From Carposina sasakii (lineage: Eukaryota; Arthropoda; Insecta; Lepidoptera; Carposinidae), in NCBI GenBank assembly GCA_014607495.2, contig CP053160.1:9858001-9922000 (forward strand): 64,000 bases of DNA, read 5' to 3'. The stretch's first letter is position 1, and every line of letters starts with the position of its first letter. Of the stretch, positions 46,165-57,926 are shown piece after piece. The position numbers and the translations under genes were made by a program. The notes under the pieces are model-generated. The model was not told where the DNA came from and ran no database searches. It saw only the letters and a program-made list of their open reading frames with translations.

Positions 46165-46251
46165 GGGAAACTTTTTAAACACTTAATTTATACTTACTGA
46201 TTTATTATTTCCCAAAATAAGAGGATATTACTGAAATCAAGAAGATACCTA

Positions 46252-46600
46252 TACAGGATATTTTTTCGTTGCCACCCTTAACGAAGGGTACGTACTCTAT
46301 AGATCAAATAAAGTTAGTTTATGCCAAAAAATGCTGGGAAACGATGTAAATTTTTTTAAATTACTTTAAGAGTTTATGCTTGTTTTTTCATATACATATA
46401 TTAATTATTTCTCGTGAAAAAAATCTTGCTACGCGCGACTATGTGCATTTATGCAGAAAAACGCAGTCTATTTACTCAACTTTGGACCCTAATATCTTGG
46501 GAACCACACTTCCCATGTATGCTTCCATTGAGAAAAATGATCGTGATGATGATGAGATTCCGTAGTTTTCGGGAACGTTGACGACCAAAAATCACCCTGT
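46252..46600 (+). mobile_element. MITE, CACCCTTAACGAAGGG family
   Basis: Starts tacaggatattttttcgttg, ends gacgaccaaaaatcaccctg. Inverted partner at 46829-47214. Confidence 0.75.
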
Positions 46601-46828
46601 TATGTATGTATGTGTAACTAAGATCTTGAGTAACGCCTTTTCCGTATACATTTTTTGTGAAATGACAACACCTCGTTCCTTGTTCTAAAATTTGAAATGT
46701 AGTTACATATACTTTAATGAATAAAACTTATGAAATGCAGTTACCCTATTATGTATGTATGTACAAACCTTTTTACGTTACGTTTTACTTTTTACGCGGC
46801 GTAACGCTAGCGACTCGCTAGCAAAATA

Positions 46829-47214
46829 TACAGGATGATTTTTGGTCGTCAACGTTCCCGAAAACTACGGAATCTCCTCATCATCACGATCATTTTTCTC
46901 CATGGAAGCATACCTGGGAAGTTTCTGGTTTCCAAAATATTAGGGTCCAAAGTTGAGTAAATAGACTGCGTTTTTCTGCATAAATGCACATAGACTCGCG
47001 TAGCAAGATTTTTTCACGAGAAATAATTAATATCTGTCTATAAAAAAAAACTAACATAAACACTAGACACTATAAATTTCGCCAGATCAAGTAATTAAAA
47101 AAAAAAATTGAAAAAAAAAAAATTTCCCAGCATTTTTTTTGGCATAAACTTACTTTATATGATGTATAGAGTATGTACCCTTCGTTAAAGGTGGCCACAA
47201 AAAAACACCCTGTA
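46829..47214 (-). mobile_element. MITE, CACCCTTAACGAAGGG family, inverted copy
   Basis: Plus strand starts tacaggatgatttttggtcg and ends ggccacaaaaaaacaccctg. With 46252-46600 it forms a large inverted pair about 230 bp apart. Confidence 0.75.
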
Positions 47215-47581
47215 TGTGATTTGACAGTTGGACGATAGCGTTACGGACTATCGAGAGGTTCGTGCTTACCCCTCTGATACTGAAAGCCAGTTCGCTGTAT
47301 GAGCATCGAAATAGAACTCGAAAAAGCAAAAGAAATATGAGCGTGCTGCCAACACTGGCAATAACAGGCTACAACTCACCGAGACCACGGATATAAAGGT
47401 ATAGATATTCCTGTGCAAGCTATCATTATTGATTAGTGTTCTGAAAGAAATCTCTCTAAGATATAAATAGAATAGAATAATATTTATTTGAAAAAACTTA
47501 GAAACATAGAACAAGACAATAGAAATAGAGACAAACACGTCTATGTACATTTCGTTTTCAAACTACTATTTCCTTTAGATT

Positions 47582-47694
47582 TCTTTGTGTCCTTTCTCAT
47601 CAGATGCCAGGATACACAGTTCAGAATTCTAAGATCAACGGTTTAGGCTGCTTGTGGATCTGTCATTCAGGAAAAGCCTTTATAAGTATAGATA
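47582..47694 (+). repeat. Distal part of the 45968-type repeat
   Basis: Contains tttctcatcagatgccagga, agatcaacggtttaggctgc, then ggatctgtcattcaggaaaa. Confidence 0.5.
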
Positions 47695-47699
47695 AATAA

Positions 47700-47935
47700 A
47701 TAAATATTCACACACTTCACAACACATTGACCTAGTCCTACGCTAAGATCCCTAAGGTCTTGTGTCGTGGGAACGGTATATACCTAAATACCTAGATACT
47801 TATAGAAACATCCATGACTCGGAAACAAAGATTGATATTCATCATATCAATGTTTGCACCCTACCGGGATTCGAACCCAGGACCAATGGCTTCGCAGGCA
47901 GGGCCACTACCTACTACACCAATCAGTCGTAGATA
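47700..47935 (-). mobile_element. tRNA-derived SINE (family B), longest copy
   Basis: Minus strand head gtgtagtaggtagtggccct, B-box gggttcgaatcccggtaggg, body gagtcatggatgtttctata, then a tail through cacgacacaagaccttaggg. Confidence 0.75.
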
Positions 47936-48544
47936 AGGAGGTTAAAATATCAATAGCCAACTTAAACCTACGTAAAGATGTAACGTACCTTTTATCTAAG
48001 TAGGTACGAGTATATTGAAGGTCGGTTACTATAATTTATTGTACATGAGAAAAAAACATTGATTTGTGGTGGTTTTTTATAACCTGTCTAGATGCTATAG
48101 TATCTGCGGTATGTACTATGTCCGTGCGTTCTTTGATCTTCCATATTCTCAGTACAAATACACAAAATGCTCGTATGTATGTATAATAGGTACAGGAGAC
48201 GGAAATGGACAGGATTACATTATGTCTAAAAGGACTGAGGAGCCAGTTCTGATTTTGAAAGGTAAGTTTTACCCTATGTAAGCTATATATATATTTATTT
48301 GAAATATAAATAATGGTGGGTAATCATTTATATATTTTTTAATACTTGGTAGAGGGTAGTTAATTCTGTGTAGGTAATGTGTTGGGTTTTAGAGGTTCAT
48401 AATAATTAGTGGTTTACTAATTTACTAATTTCTATAATCCTGAGGATGCCACGGTTGTTGGCGAAACATATGTAGATTATTTATCTAGTTTTTGATTTCG
48501 GAATGGTGCAATGTATCGTCTTGCATGCTCGGTGCTCGGGTCTG
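47936..48544. other. AT-rich spacer, nothing recognised
   Basis: No supported feature. Confidence 0.45.
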
Positions 48545-48665
48545 GTTTCTCGTGGCGATTGTAGTTAGTGCAAGTGCCTGTTTTCGCAAATTATGAGTTA
48601 TCAGATCCGAGGGTCAGTGGAGGGTGTAGGGCCCGGTGGTGGGCGCACCCATAGTGAACCTATGT
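48545..48665. mobile_element. MITE (GATCCGAGGGTCAG family)
   Basis: Contains tctcgtggcgattgtagtta, gcctgttttcgcaaatta, cagatccgagggtcagtgga and gggcccggtggtgggcgcac. Close to 15042-15164. Confidence 0.65.
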
Positions 48666-48775
48666 AAGCTAATGAAATAATTATGTAGCCGAAATCATGA
48701 CATTTGTAGTAAGTCACTGGTAGCTGTTGTAATGAGGAACTTAGGCTATTTTTACTCCCGAAATTCCCACAAGAA

Positions 48776-48812
48776 TTTAGTTCACGCAAACGAAGTCGCG
48801 GGCGGCCACATA
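48776..48812 (-). repeat. End of a CTTCGTCCGCGTGGA-family repeat
   Basis: Contains cgcaaacgaagtcgcgggcg gccac on the plus strand; otherwise degenerate. Confidence 0.5.
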
Positions 48813-49935
48813 AGGAGGATAAAATAGTGAAAGCAAATTAGGTCAACGATAAGTTTTTTTCTCTAAAATTAGCCATTTTAGCCGAAATTCAATAAAAATT
48901 GTTCCATTAATAAGCCGCTGAAAATATTTGAAAGTTCTCGTGTGAAAAAGTTTTGATATTAATTCCTTGGGAGGCTGTCAGCGTAGTGTTAAGTGTCGAA
49001 TCATGTGTGTGGCTAGGAAATAAGAAGTTTAATGGAGGACTAATAATCCTTCACATCTATAATAAAAAAAAGGTGTGCCATTTTCATTTGTTTTTTCTCA
49101 GTTCTGTATTTTACCCCTCTCGTGTCTTTACACGGGCAAAGTGGCGCGGATACAGTTAATATCACCTTATTTATATGAATAAGCACCATTGCTCGAAAAA
49201 GCCCCATCTTCGACTTAACCAAGATTATTAATTATCTTTGTAATAGCATAATCAGTCTTTTAAAACATTTCTTAGATAGGTAATAGACATGAGTCAGTCA
49301 ACGTAGATGCTGGAAACAGATCTATACCTACAATCATTAAGTACTTTCATTTCATCTTCATTCATCGTGAAACGCCAGTTTAATAGCCCAATATCAAGTT
49401 CATACTATAGTTACACAAAGGTCAAATTCTATTACTGGCACCGCAGGATAAGCGGAGCGGAAGCGGATGCGGTAGCGAGCGCGGAAGCGAGCGCGAGTTT
49501 GGGCACTATGAATTGCAAATGAAAAGAACGCCACACGCTTTCAATGCCCGTTAAATAGGCGATTTTGATACTTACTACCAACGCTATAAGCGTAAAGGTA
49601 AATGGTTGTAAAAGGTGTATTGAAGTATAGTTAAGCGTATCCTCTTTTCTAAGAGGATTAGTGTTTAAATTATGGTAATAGTGGAAGGTAAGTGGTAGCC
49701 AGTTTAAATAATGTTCCATCCTATCAATTCTGAATTTGAATTCATTTGGCGGTAGTTGTTGCCTTAGTTAAATGTTATTTACCTTTAAGGTTGAAGTAGG
49801 TACATTATAATAGTCTGGGTTTACCTATACAAATACTACAAAATATTTACGAAATACTACCTACATCTACTTCATATTGGTGTCTGTCAGTTTACTAACA
49901 AAATTATGTTGATATAGGTATACTAGTCGACTTTG
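48813..49935. other. Spacer with a GC-rich tract
   Basis: Near 49440-49500 is a purine-rich GCG/AGCG tract (gcggagcggaagcggatgcg) of low complexity, with a second phrase at 49478. No gene is called. Confidence 0.4.
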
Positions 49936-50153
49936 ATCATCATCATCATCATCAGCCTATTGCAGTCCACTGCTGGACGTAGGCCTCCCCCTAGGGCATG
50001 CCACAAGACTGCCATGGGGGTATTGGCAGGCGGGTTGGTGACCGCAGTTTGTATTTTACTGCCGCCCACCTCCCGGAAACCCTTAATCGCCTCGTACGAT
50101 ACCCACGGGCAGACATGGGGTGGTACGAATTCTACTCTGCCGGCACCACGCGG
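49936..50153 (-). mobile_element. LINE-type 3' end with TTTGAT flanks
   Basis: Minus strand ends gtccagcagtggactgcaat, aggctgatgatgatgatgat. The flanks share tttgat. It is nearly identical to 8664-8915 and 5'-truncated. Confidence 0.75.
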
Positions 50154-50640
50154 TTTTGATGAAAAATATAAAACTGTTCAATTATTTTCTGTGATTGATG
50201 GACAACGCGCAGCCCTTTGGCGCAGCCGAATGGGTGTATAAAGCTTAGGCTCGTATATTCTTTAGGAACTGAAGCGCTAAGAAAAGGAATTCCGGAATTC
50301 CACACAGAAAACAGGTATTCTAAAGTTTGACAAAATCATGGGCGGCTAGTATTATCTAAACATACTACAACATTGTTAAAACTATAATTATTCCTCCCTC
50401 TTTTAATCGTTTTGTCTCTTTTCCATGCCGCGGAGCGCCGTCCGCGCTGAGTTTTAAACCCTACGAGATTCCGCGCGGAAGAAGAAGGAACACGGAGCCC
50501 ACAAGGTACTTGCCTTACCCATTTAAATCTCCCGATAGCCCAGCACCTAAATTTCCTAACCAAATATATATGCTACAACATATTAATAACTATGTCCGTG
50601 ATATAGATAACTACCACAGTGATAGTTTTGGACTATCTTG
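50154..50640. other. Spacer, nothing recognised
   Basis: A GC-richer part (50420-50510) has no known motif. Confidence 0.4.
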
Positions 50641-50735
50641 TCAATACGGGAGGCGCTGATGCCCACCTCCCGGAAACCCATCGCCTCTTACGATATCCAC
50701 GGGCAGACACAAGACACCACACGGCACCAAATGAG
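50641..50735 (-). mobile_element. LINE-type 3' end fragment
   Basis: Contains aggcgctgatgcccacctcc, cggaaacccatcgcctctta, cgatatccacgggcagaca. Confidence 0.55.
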
Positions 50736-50827
50736 TATGAAATTCTAAATAAGCTCACCATAATACACCCGTAAACCAATTTATAATGCCAAGACGATGG
50801 AGGATTAAAAATTTCCTATACATTCCT

Positions 50828-50945
50828 ATAGTCACGCCCATTATCCCCCAAAGAGTTTGGGCAGAAGTGTCCAAATTACACTTTTCACCGGCTTTCCGGG
50901 TCCAAACACAACAATTTAGCGACTGGTAACCAATAGGGAATGTTT
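50828..50945 (+). repeat. GTGAGCCTACCGCCGC repeat
   Basis: Contains agtcacgcccattatccccc, agtgtccaaattacactttt, then aacaatttagcgactggtaa. Shows the uninterrupted order that the copy at 14888-15200 has lost. Confidence 0.6.
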
Positions 50946-51367
50946 CCGTGCCATCTAAATTAGGTATTATAAGCTATTTCCTAAACCTTTGTCTAAAACT
51001 TATAAACCTGTTTACCTACTATGCCAGTAGGTCTAGTGCTCTCTGCCGATGTAATCTAAACTTTGCCTCTTAGATGGAAGCTCTAAGCAAGTCCTATCTA
51101 AATACGGACCTGAGTGGCGGTGAAGAGGCTTTGGCTGACTATATCCTCTTTATTAGGCTTTATGTGAAAACTAGCGCTGATTGTAATCAATTATTTGATT
51201 TGAATGGACTGCGGAAATCGTAAATTTGAAAGATCTTTAAATAATCTATAAGATAGCTTGTGAGTACCTAATCTTGTACATAAGCTTAACGTGCCTATAG
51301 GATCTTTTCGTACCTCCTGCAGTCCTGGTTATCCCATTTCGGGAAAACTGCCGTATGTATGTGTATA

Positions 51368-51630
51368 TACAGGGTGTAACAAAAGGAGTATGTTAAACGA
51401 AAAGCTATGTAAATAGCCCACTATAGAGAACCTATTTCCAAAATTTGAGACTCAAATTCATATTTTTATTTTTCCAGATAGTATGAAGCATTCCGAAACA
51501 ACTCAGGAATGTCCATACAATCTTGAAAAATAAAAATGTGGTTTCGAGTCTCAAATTTTGGAAATAGGATTTCTATAGTGGGCTATTTACATAGCTTTTC
51601 GCTTAACATACCTTTTCTGTTACACCTGTA
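51368..51630. mobile_element. Palindromic MITE (ACAGGGTGTAAC ends)
   Basis: Left tacagggtgtaacaaaagga, then gttaaacgaaaagctatgta, aatagcccactatagagaac; right arm is the inverse, ending gcttttcgcttaacatacct, then tgttacacctgta. The arms pair almost end to end (~120 bp each). Confidence 0.75.
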
Positions 51631-53242
51631 TACATGTATGTATGCTGAACATATGCCTCCCCTAAAACATAGGTAGGCCTCCCTCAAAGTATAACGTATG
51701 TATGCTTGTGTTTATTTTTAAAGTCAGTAGTAATTGCACAAGTTACATTAGTAATTTTGTACAAATATAGGAAGTTATTATATACCGCATTTCAAAGCTA
51801 ACAAAGTGAAAATACCTATCTGTGGTTATTTAAATATTTATTAAAACAAACACATTATTCCCACGATCCGGCTCTAATGTAATAAAAAGTAAGAAAGAAG
51901 CCCAAATCCAATATTCATTATACGGACGACGGGTAGAGACTTTAATGCCCTCTGCGACCCTTCGGTTTATTTGAATTAGGGTTTCTAGACGGGCCTAAGC
52001 AGGGAAGGGTTATGTTAACCGTCTTAACAGGATCTCAGTTAGTTTTAACTGTACGGTAGAGTCGGACGAAAGTTTTGGATTCGGCTTCGGCCAAGATGGA
52101 ACGTAGAACGTCGGTTTTAGCCGTGAACGAAGGCTTATAAATAAGGGCACAAAGTGAAGGACCCCAAGTGTCACTTAGGTATCGCTCGACATGTCTACAC
52201 TCGACATAATGTCCATACGTAAGTATAGCTAAAAACAAAATGGCGGATTTGTGATCAGCTGTCTATTGTTTTCACCTAGTTTTCAATGGTTAGCCTTTTA
52301 AGTTCCACGCAGTAAGGGTACCTAGGTATTACTAATGGGCAATATTTCGGAATCTTTCTAAATACGAGTAGGTATTACGGGATAAAGGTTATGATAAGGT
52401 TATGTTTTATAATAATTAATAAGACTTTTGTTTGATACTTAATGAGCAATAAATAAGTTTACAGTTGCATTATGTACATCGAAATAGTAATTCATTGAAA
52501 CTGAAACGACAATTACTCGTTAAAACCGTTAAAGTCAGAGTCAGCTGAGATAGTTTTCTTTATGACTTGGTTCGTATAACTTTTATTCTTTTTTTATATC
52601 CTAAGTCAAAGAAACGACGTTGCATATAGGTAACAGAGACATTATGGTCTCTACAACCACCGCTTATTATACCTATTTTAAATAACGGTAGGTTCAAGAC
52701 TATACTTCATCATCATCATCATTTACAGCCCTGAGAAGTCCACTGTTGGACATAGGGCCCAAGACTACACTTACCTACCTCGGTACAATTTACCTATATA
52801 AAAAGGGTTGACACTATACTACAACGAAGCAGACAACGACAAATAGAAATAAATTTTACCTTAGAAACGTTTTTGTACTAAATGAACTATAAGGAATAAT
52901 TATTAGATCAAAGTATTTTCTCAAGGATCTTACAGACAAACGGCGGCGGCGTAAGCATATTTTGTAGGACGTTGTACTTAGTTGTAAGATCTTTAAACTA
53001 ATTGAACAAATAAATAAATGAATAATTTTCCCGACTGACTTTATTATAGTTATTTTTTTATTCATGAGCCAAAACAGTCAAGCCAAGTGTAGCCAAACAC
53101 AAATTGAGAATAAAATAACCGTGCGTGGGTCGCTAGTACTAGTAGATATAGTAGATAAGCACCCCTACCTGTACCTAATTTTGAGTTTTGTAATATATAA
53201 AGAATAATAAATAAAGAATTACAATTAATTTGACACGATGAT
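51631..53242. other. AT-rich spacer, no gene found
   Basis: Contains a short LINE 3' end stub (52709-52757, cagccctgagaagtccactg, like 19098) and a repeat stub at 52285-52318. Nothing else. Confidence 0.45.
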
Positions 53243-53575
53243 GATCTTCGACCGTATTTCGGTCAAGGCGACCAATCTCTACGGAGATTGGCCAGGTACG
53301 CAGGAGATATTATAGTGCGCAAGTGTGTGCGCAAACACAGATGCACTCTATATTCCCTCACTCTCATAGTCCGATGGGACGGAAAACCGACACGACCGGA
53401 GAGAGATCAGGCGCAGGACCAACGGTTTTACGTGCTTTCCGAGGCACGAGCTAAGTGACAATTTTACAACAATAAAATCTGTACATAAAATAAATTCATT
53501 GGTACAGGCCCGTGACTGGGATCGAACTTACGCCTCCCGCTTGGAAGGTGCACGTCTTAACCTCTGGGCTATCGA
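53243..53575 (-). mobile_element. tRNA-derived SINE (family A), full length
   Basis: Reverse complement of the 28945-29265 SINE from end to end: cggtcaaggcgaccaatctc, acacttgcgcacac-type text, gtgacaattttacaacaata, then gtacaggcccgtgactggga, tcgaacttacgcctcc. The two copies define the family. Confidence 0.8.
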
Positions 53576-54304
53576 TAGTGTTTATATACTCGTACGTACC
53601 TACTAGTGTAGTGTATACAAATAACAACACAAGTTTCTTGCACATACATCACCAAAACTACATACAATGCAATCTCCCGCGCGATATTTCAGAGCTAAAA
53701 CAAAAGGAGATTCTCCCTGCGACGCCATCCAATTCCATTTAAATGGCATTAAACTGAGATTCCCCATAAAAACTGAGTTAAACTTGCAAAGAGCGGAGTC
53801 GTAATGAAATACGTTTTCCAGTGTAAGTTAGTGCAAATAGTTATACTATATTAGTTCATTGTAGATATACAATAGTAGGGTTAGTACCTAGTGTAGACTT
53901 GACGAAACTTTTTTATACGTTGGTCCCGTAAGCAAGACGTAATTTTACGTTCATACGGCACCGGTATTGTAGGAAAGCATAGCTTAATACAGACTAATAT
54001 TTGGTATAGAATTAACTAGGTAAGGTACTGTATCATTTATTAGTGTATTACACTGTTATTATTTCTTGTAGAAACGAAACGATCAAGACACATAATTTGA
54101 CTGAAACGTAAGTACAGTTCGTGAAGCTAGGCTTTGTAGACTTACCTAGGGCGTGTAGAGGCAGAACCTTGGCCCTACATGAGATCTAATAACTTAATAG
54201 ATACATGCAAGGACTTACTATAACAGCATCTGGAACCTCGTGAAAAATACAAGTAGGTATATTACCCAAGAGAAAATCTTAAGATATAGTATACATACAT
54301 ATTG
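53576..54304. other. AT-rich spacer, nothing recognised
   Basis: No supported feature. Confidence 0.45.
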
Positions 54305-54745
54305 TATTATACACATACACTGTATTCCTAAAATGAGGTAGCCAGCTGCGGGCACACGCACGAAGATACAGGTACTACGGCAGCTGCGTTTAACATAGCG
54401 GGGTCAGAGGGTGTAGTGCGTAAACGGAAAATAGCCAACCAACCACAGTATGGCATGATGACGTGATGTAATGAAAGTGAGAACACACAGCACGATGTGA
54501 TTGGTCGAAAAGTTTACGTTTACGCAATCGAGTACGAAGTGAAAACTCACCCTAAGCCCTCTGATGTTAAATGTCTGAGAAGTTGCTAGTTTATCGGCGT
54601 TCCATAGCCGACTCTTACGATATTCACGGAAGGAGATGCATGCTCCTGAAATAGGGTGGCCTGCATCACACACAAAGGAGATGCCACAGTCACGTTATCG
54701 TGCTTATGCACAGCGGAAATAGATGTAAATTATGTTATCTTATCA
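54305..54745. repeat. GATGAGCTAGCAACT-family repeat, two pieces
   Basis: The first piece has aaaatgaggtagccagctgc, cgtttaacatagcggggtca; the second has tctgagaagttgctagttta, cgatattcacggaaggagat. A foreign segment (54413-54560) lies between them. Confidence 0.5.
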
Positions 54746-54889
54746 GTGACAAATGTAAATGTACCTAAACGACTTGTGAATTTCGATGTTGGGATAATTG
54801 ACATTTAGCTATTCTACAGAAGGGTTGGCATCAGCAACGGCTTTCGAAATAAACCATATTGTGCCGGTCCCATAAATAATGGGAATAAG

Positions 54890-55076
54890 CCCCCTGATTA
54901 CGTAAAAGCAATAGCAAAGCCGAAGCAAAGCGATAGCGAAAATTGTACAATATTCGCCTTGAAATGTCAAAGTTCCTTTGAAATTCGTTTTACGTAATAC
55001 GAATTTGACAAGCAAACAGCGATTTTTGTACAATTTTCGCTATCGCTTTGCTTTTGCTAGTTAGGTAATAAGGGGG
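54890..55076. mobile_element. MITE with CCCCCT ends and inverted arms
   Basis: Left ccccctgattacgtaaaagc, then gaagcaaagcgatagcgaaa; right inverse: acaattttcgctatcgcttt, gcttttgctagttaggtaat, aaggggg. Arms ~70 bp. No TSD resolved. Confidence 0.7.
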
Positions 55077-55216
55077 AAGAGAAGAACAGGTTGAATGATG
55101 ATGAATGGTGCCCAGGGATAAACTTTTCCGGCATAAACATATATCAAATCTTAGTTTAACTGTATATGTATTTACCAGAATAATGAACAGTACCTGCATG
55201 GATAGATGGTCTATCT

Positions 55217-55403
55217 CAGTGGTTCCCGAAGAGGTCTATGTGGACCCCCAGGGGTCCACAAGGGACTCGATAGGGGTTTCGGTTGGCGTAAAAAAATGGG
55301 ATTTCACAGTTAATTTGTAAGTGTTGTAAGTATGTAGGGGGTCCACCAGAACCAGTTAACTTTTGAAAGGGGTCTATGAAAAATGAAAGTTTGGGAACCC
55401 CTG
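55217..55403. mobile_element. hAT-type MITE with 8-bp TSD
   Basis: Left end cagtggttcccgaagaggtc, right end inverse of caggggttcccaaactttc. TSD gtctatct at 55209-55216 and 55404-55411. Both the 8-bp TSD and the CAGNGGTTC ends are typical of hAT elements. It is 187 bp with no ORF. Confidence 0.9.
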
Positions 55404-55826
55404 GTCTATCTTATCCAAAGAGCTCCTGAGGTAATCCTTAATCACTTCACACTTCACAAAAACACAAAGAGTTCTTAGTCATTAGATCGCGGAATATGGG
55501 AGTAGATGATAGAGAGGAGATGAGGTTTAGCCTTTTTTTAACACGCATTTCGATAAACTGTAATTACTTTAGCTAGAGTCCATAAAATTAAAATATTATG
55601 TACATAATGAGGGATTTTCTGACAACTATTAAAAGTAAAAAAAATAGTACAAATCACCTGGATAGATCCCCCCCCCCACCTCAGCCCTCAAGCAAAGACA
55701 TCAATAGTTCCTAAGCATTATAGATAGACTAAGCAGACTATAGTGTGCAGTACACGTGCGACTAGAAATCGGTCCGCTAGAAAAGACAAAGATATGGTAG
55801 ATACCTAAGAATTGCTTGCATCTCTG
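55404..55826. other. Spacer ending at the LTR element's target site
   Basis: Contains a C tract (55669-55678). The last four bases TCTG (55823-55826) are the left TSD of the LTR retrotransposon. Confidence 0.6.
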
Positions 55827-56111
55827 TGTAAGGTTGAAATTATTTTGAAAATTATTTAGACAAAATTAAAAAGAATGACAATTTAATGCTTAATAAAAAG
55901 TATTTAAACGTGACACTTGGTATTGAATAACATTAGAGTGAGGGTAGGAGATATAAAAAGAAGGGACAGGGTGTTACACTGGGTCAGTTGATGGTTGGAC
56001 GTTGAGCTGTGTGGGACTTTAAATAACGCCTTGGGAATTAAGTGTACTGTGTGAGCCTGTGTGGTAATAAAAGTGTTCTTATATACTACTTGGAGTTTGA
56101 GTGTTTCTACA
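55827..56111 (+). repeat. 5' LTR
   Basis: Starts tgtaaggttg and ends gtttctaca. TATA-like atataaaaag at 55951 and AATAAA at 56066 give promoter and polyadenylation signals at the positions expected within an LTR. Confidence 0.85.
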
Positions 56112-56540
56112 TCTCAGCCAGTGGGATAAAAGCGCAAATTGCGTAAGTAAATCACGCCTACTTATTTGTTATTCCTAAGAAATTGTTTGTTTCAATCAGT
56201 GTTAATTCTATGCTTTTATTTTGATAGCATATAGTTAATATTCATTAAAAAGGTCGTAATTTATTAATTAAATAATATACAGTTACATTTTTTTTTAAAG
56301 CATCGTACTCACGGAATAACTAGGAAGCAGTCAATTACAAAATTCTTTGCAGGTATATTTTATAATATTTTTTTTTCGAACCGCAGGTAGGTAGACTAAT
56401 AAACTTTTTGAACTTTAGAAAGTAATAGATGAATAAATATCGATATATAGAAAGTAATAAGCATAATAAGAACAAACTTTTGCCTACATAACCTAGTTTA
56501 ACACGTTTCTTTTCTTTTTTTTGTTTTTCTCGAGGTTTCA

Positions 56541-56997
56541 ATGGAGGGAACAAACGAGCGTGAAGAACGTCGTCGACTCGAGACTCCACGACATGCCGAA
56601 ACGCGGCGTAGCCGTTCTCGAAGCCGTAGTCCTGTAGGCGCGAACAGCCGCAGTCGAAGCCGACGTTTGTTTCAGAGAGAAGAGGAGTTAACAAAGCAGA
56701 AAGAACGTCTTCGACGTTTGGAGCGTGGGTTGGAGAAGGAACGGGAAGCTAGTTTGAGGAGGCACGGCAAACGTCGCCACTCCAACACTCGTACATCCCT
56801 CCATGCTTCGAGGAGTCGCAGCCGTGACCACAGCACAGGGAATAAGTTAAGGATTTGAGGGTACGAGAAACAAAAGGAAAAGCACGGTGGCTGCAGACCG
56901 CATGCGACCGTGGATACATATTGCGGCATTGGAAATTGACGATGATGTGTCTGATGCTGTGAATGATGAAAGTGGAGATGATCCCATGTCTGAATAA
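56541..56997 (+). pseudogene. Gag-like Arg/Ser-rich ORF followed by a Pol-tail-like frame
   Basis: The first frame (56541-56858, 105 residues) starts MEGTNEREERRRLETPRH, then has three RSRSRSRS-type runs and a charged coiled-coil stretch (REEELTKQKERLRRLERGLE). It stops at TGA-TAG-like context 56856. A second frame (about 56856-56997) reads RKSTVAADRMRPWIHIAALE and ends in an acidic DDDVSDAVNDESGDDPMSE tail. DRMRPW resembles the ends of gypsy integrases I remember; this suggests a deletion fused gag to the pol end. Function is unproven. Confidence 0.5.
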
Positions 56998-57416
56998 ATA
57001 TGTACTTTAGTAAATATTTGTCTCTATGTAGAAGATTGAATTTATTGTTTATGAATACACAACTACTGTTAAAGGTACTTGCCCCAGTTTGTTTAATCGC
57101 AGAGTAGTATCAAATTTATAAGATGATAGTTTAATATGATTATTACCAAAATATTATGCTATACAATATAGAAACATAATTTCTCTATTATGAGCTTTTT
57201 GAAGATGTTTATAATTAAGCTTATAATTTATTAAAAGATGAAATTGATTACTGGATAAATATATTAATTGTAAAATGGATATAATGAAATAGATTGTACG
57301 TTAAAGCTGTTCAAAGATGAGACTGGGGTTGTAAGATGGAGAACGTAACGTACCTACGCTATTGATACAATTGTAAGATGAGAATGACATTAGATTTTGT
57401 TTTCGGATTTTGTTGG

Positions 57417-57762
57417 AGATTGTAAGATGAAATTTAAATAAGAATGTAAGAGGAAATTTAAATAAAATTGTAAGATGAAATTTAAATAAGATTGTAAGAT
57501 GAAATTTAAATAAGATTGTAAGATGAAATTTAAATAAGATTGTAAGATGAAATTTGAATAAGATTGTAAGATGAAATTTGAATAAGACTGTAAGATGAAA
57601 TTTGAATAAGACTGTAAGATGAAATTTAAATAACATTGTAAGATGAAATCTAAATAAGATTGTAAGATGAAATCTAAATAAGATTGTAAGATGAAATCTA
57701 AATAAGATTGTAAGATGAAATCTAAATAAGATTGTAAGATGAAATTTAAATAAGATTTAAGA
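57417..57762 (+). repeat. 24-bp minisatellite inside the LTR element
   Basis: About 14 units of gattgtaagatgaaatttaa plus ataa, with blocks of variants (tttgaa, tctaaa) that cluster by position, showing successive duplications. A minus-strand frame of FKFHLT repeats through it is not a gene. Confidence 0.9.
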
Positions 57763-57926
57763 TGAAAAATTTAAGACTATTGATATAATTGTAAGATGAT
57801 AATTTTATATTTTATTACCATTATTAGTATTGTCAATCTCAACATAATAGCCACATCTCAACTAGCCAAGTGTAAGGTTCCACCAGATACGTGTATGGGG
57901 ACATACACGCCATCAGGATGGTCGAG

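Noticed and set aside
57301..57636. Minus-strand frame with FKFHLT repeats
   Set aside because: It is the translation of the 24-bp minisatellite, and no homologue or start context is visible.
57417..57762. Possible CRISPR array
   Set aside because: Units are contiguous and have no spacers; it is a tandem minisatellite in a eukaryotic LTR element.
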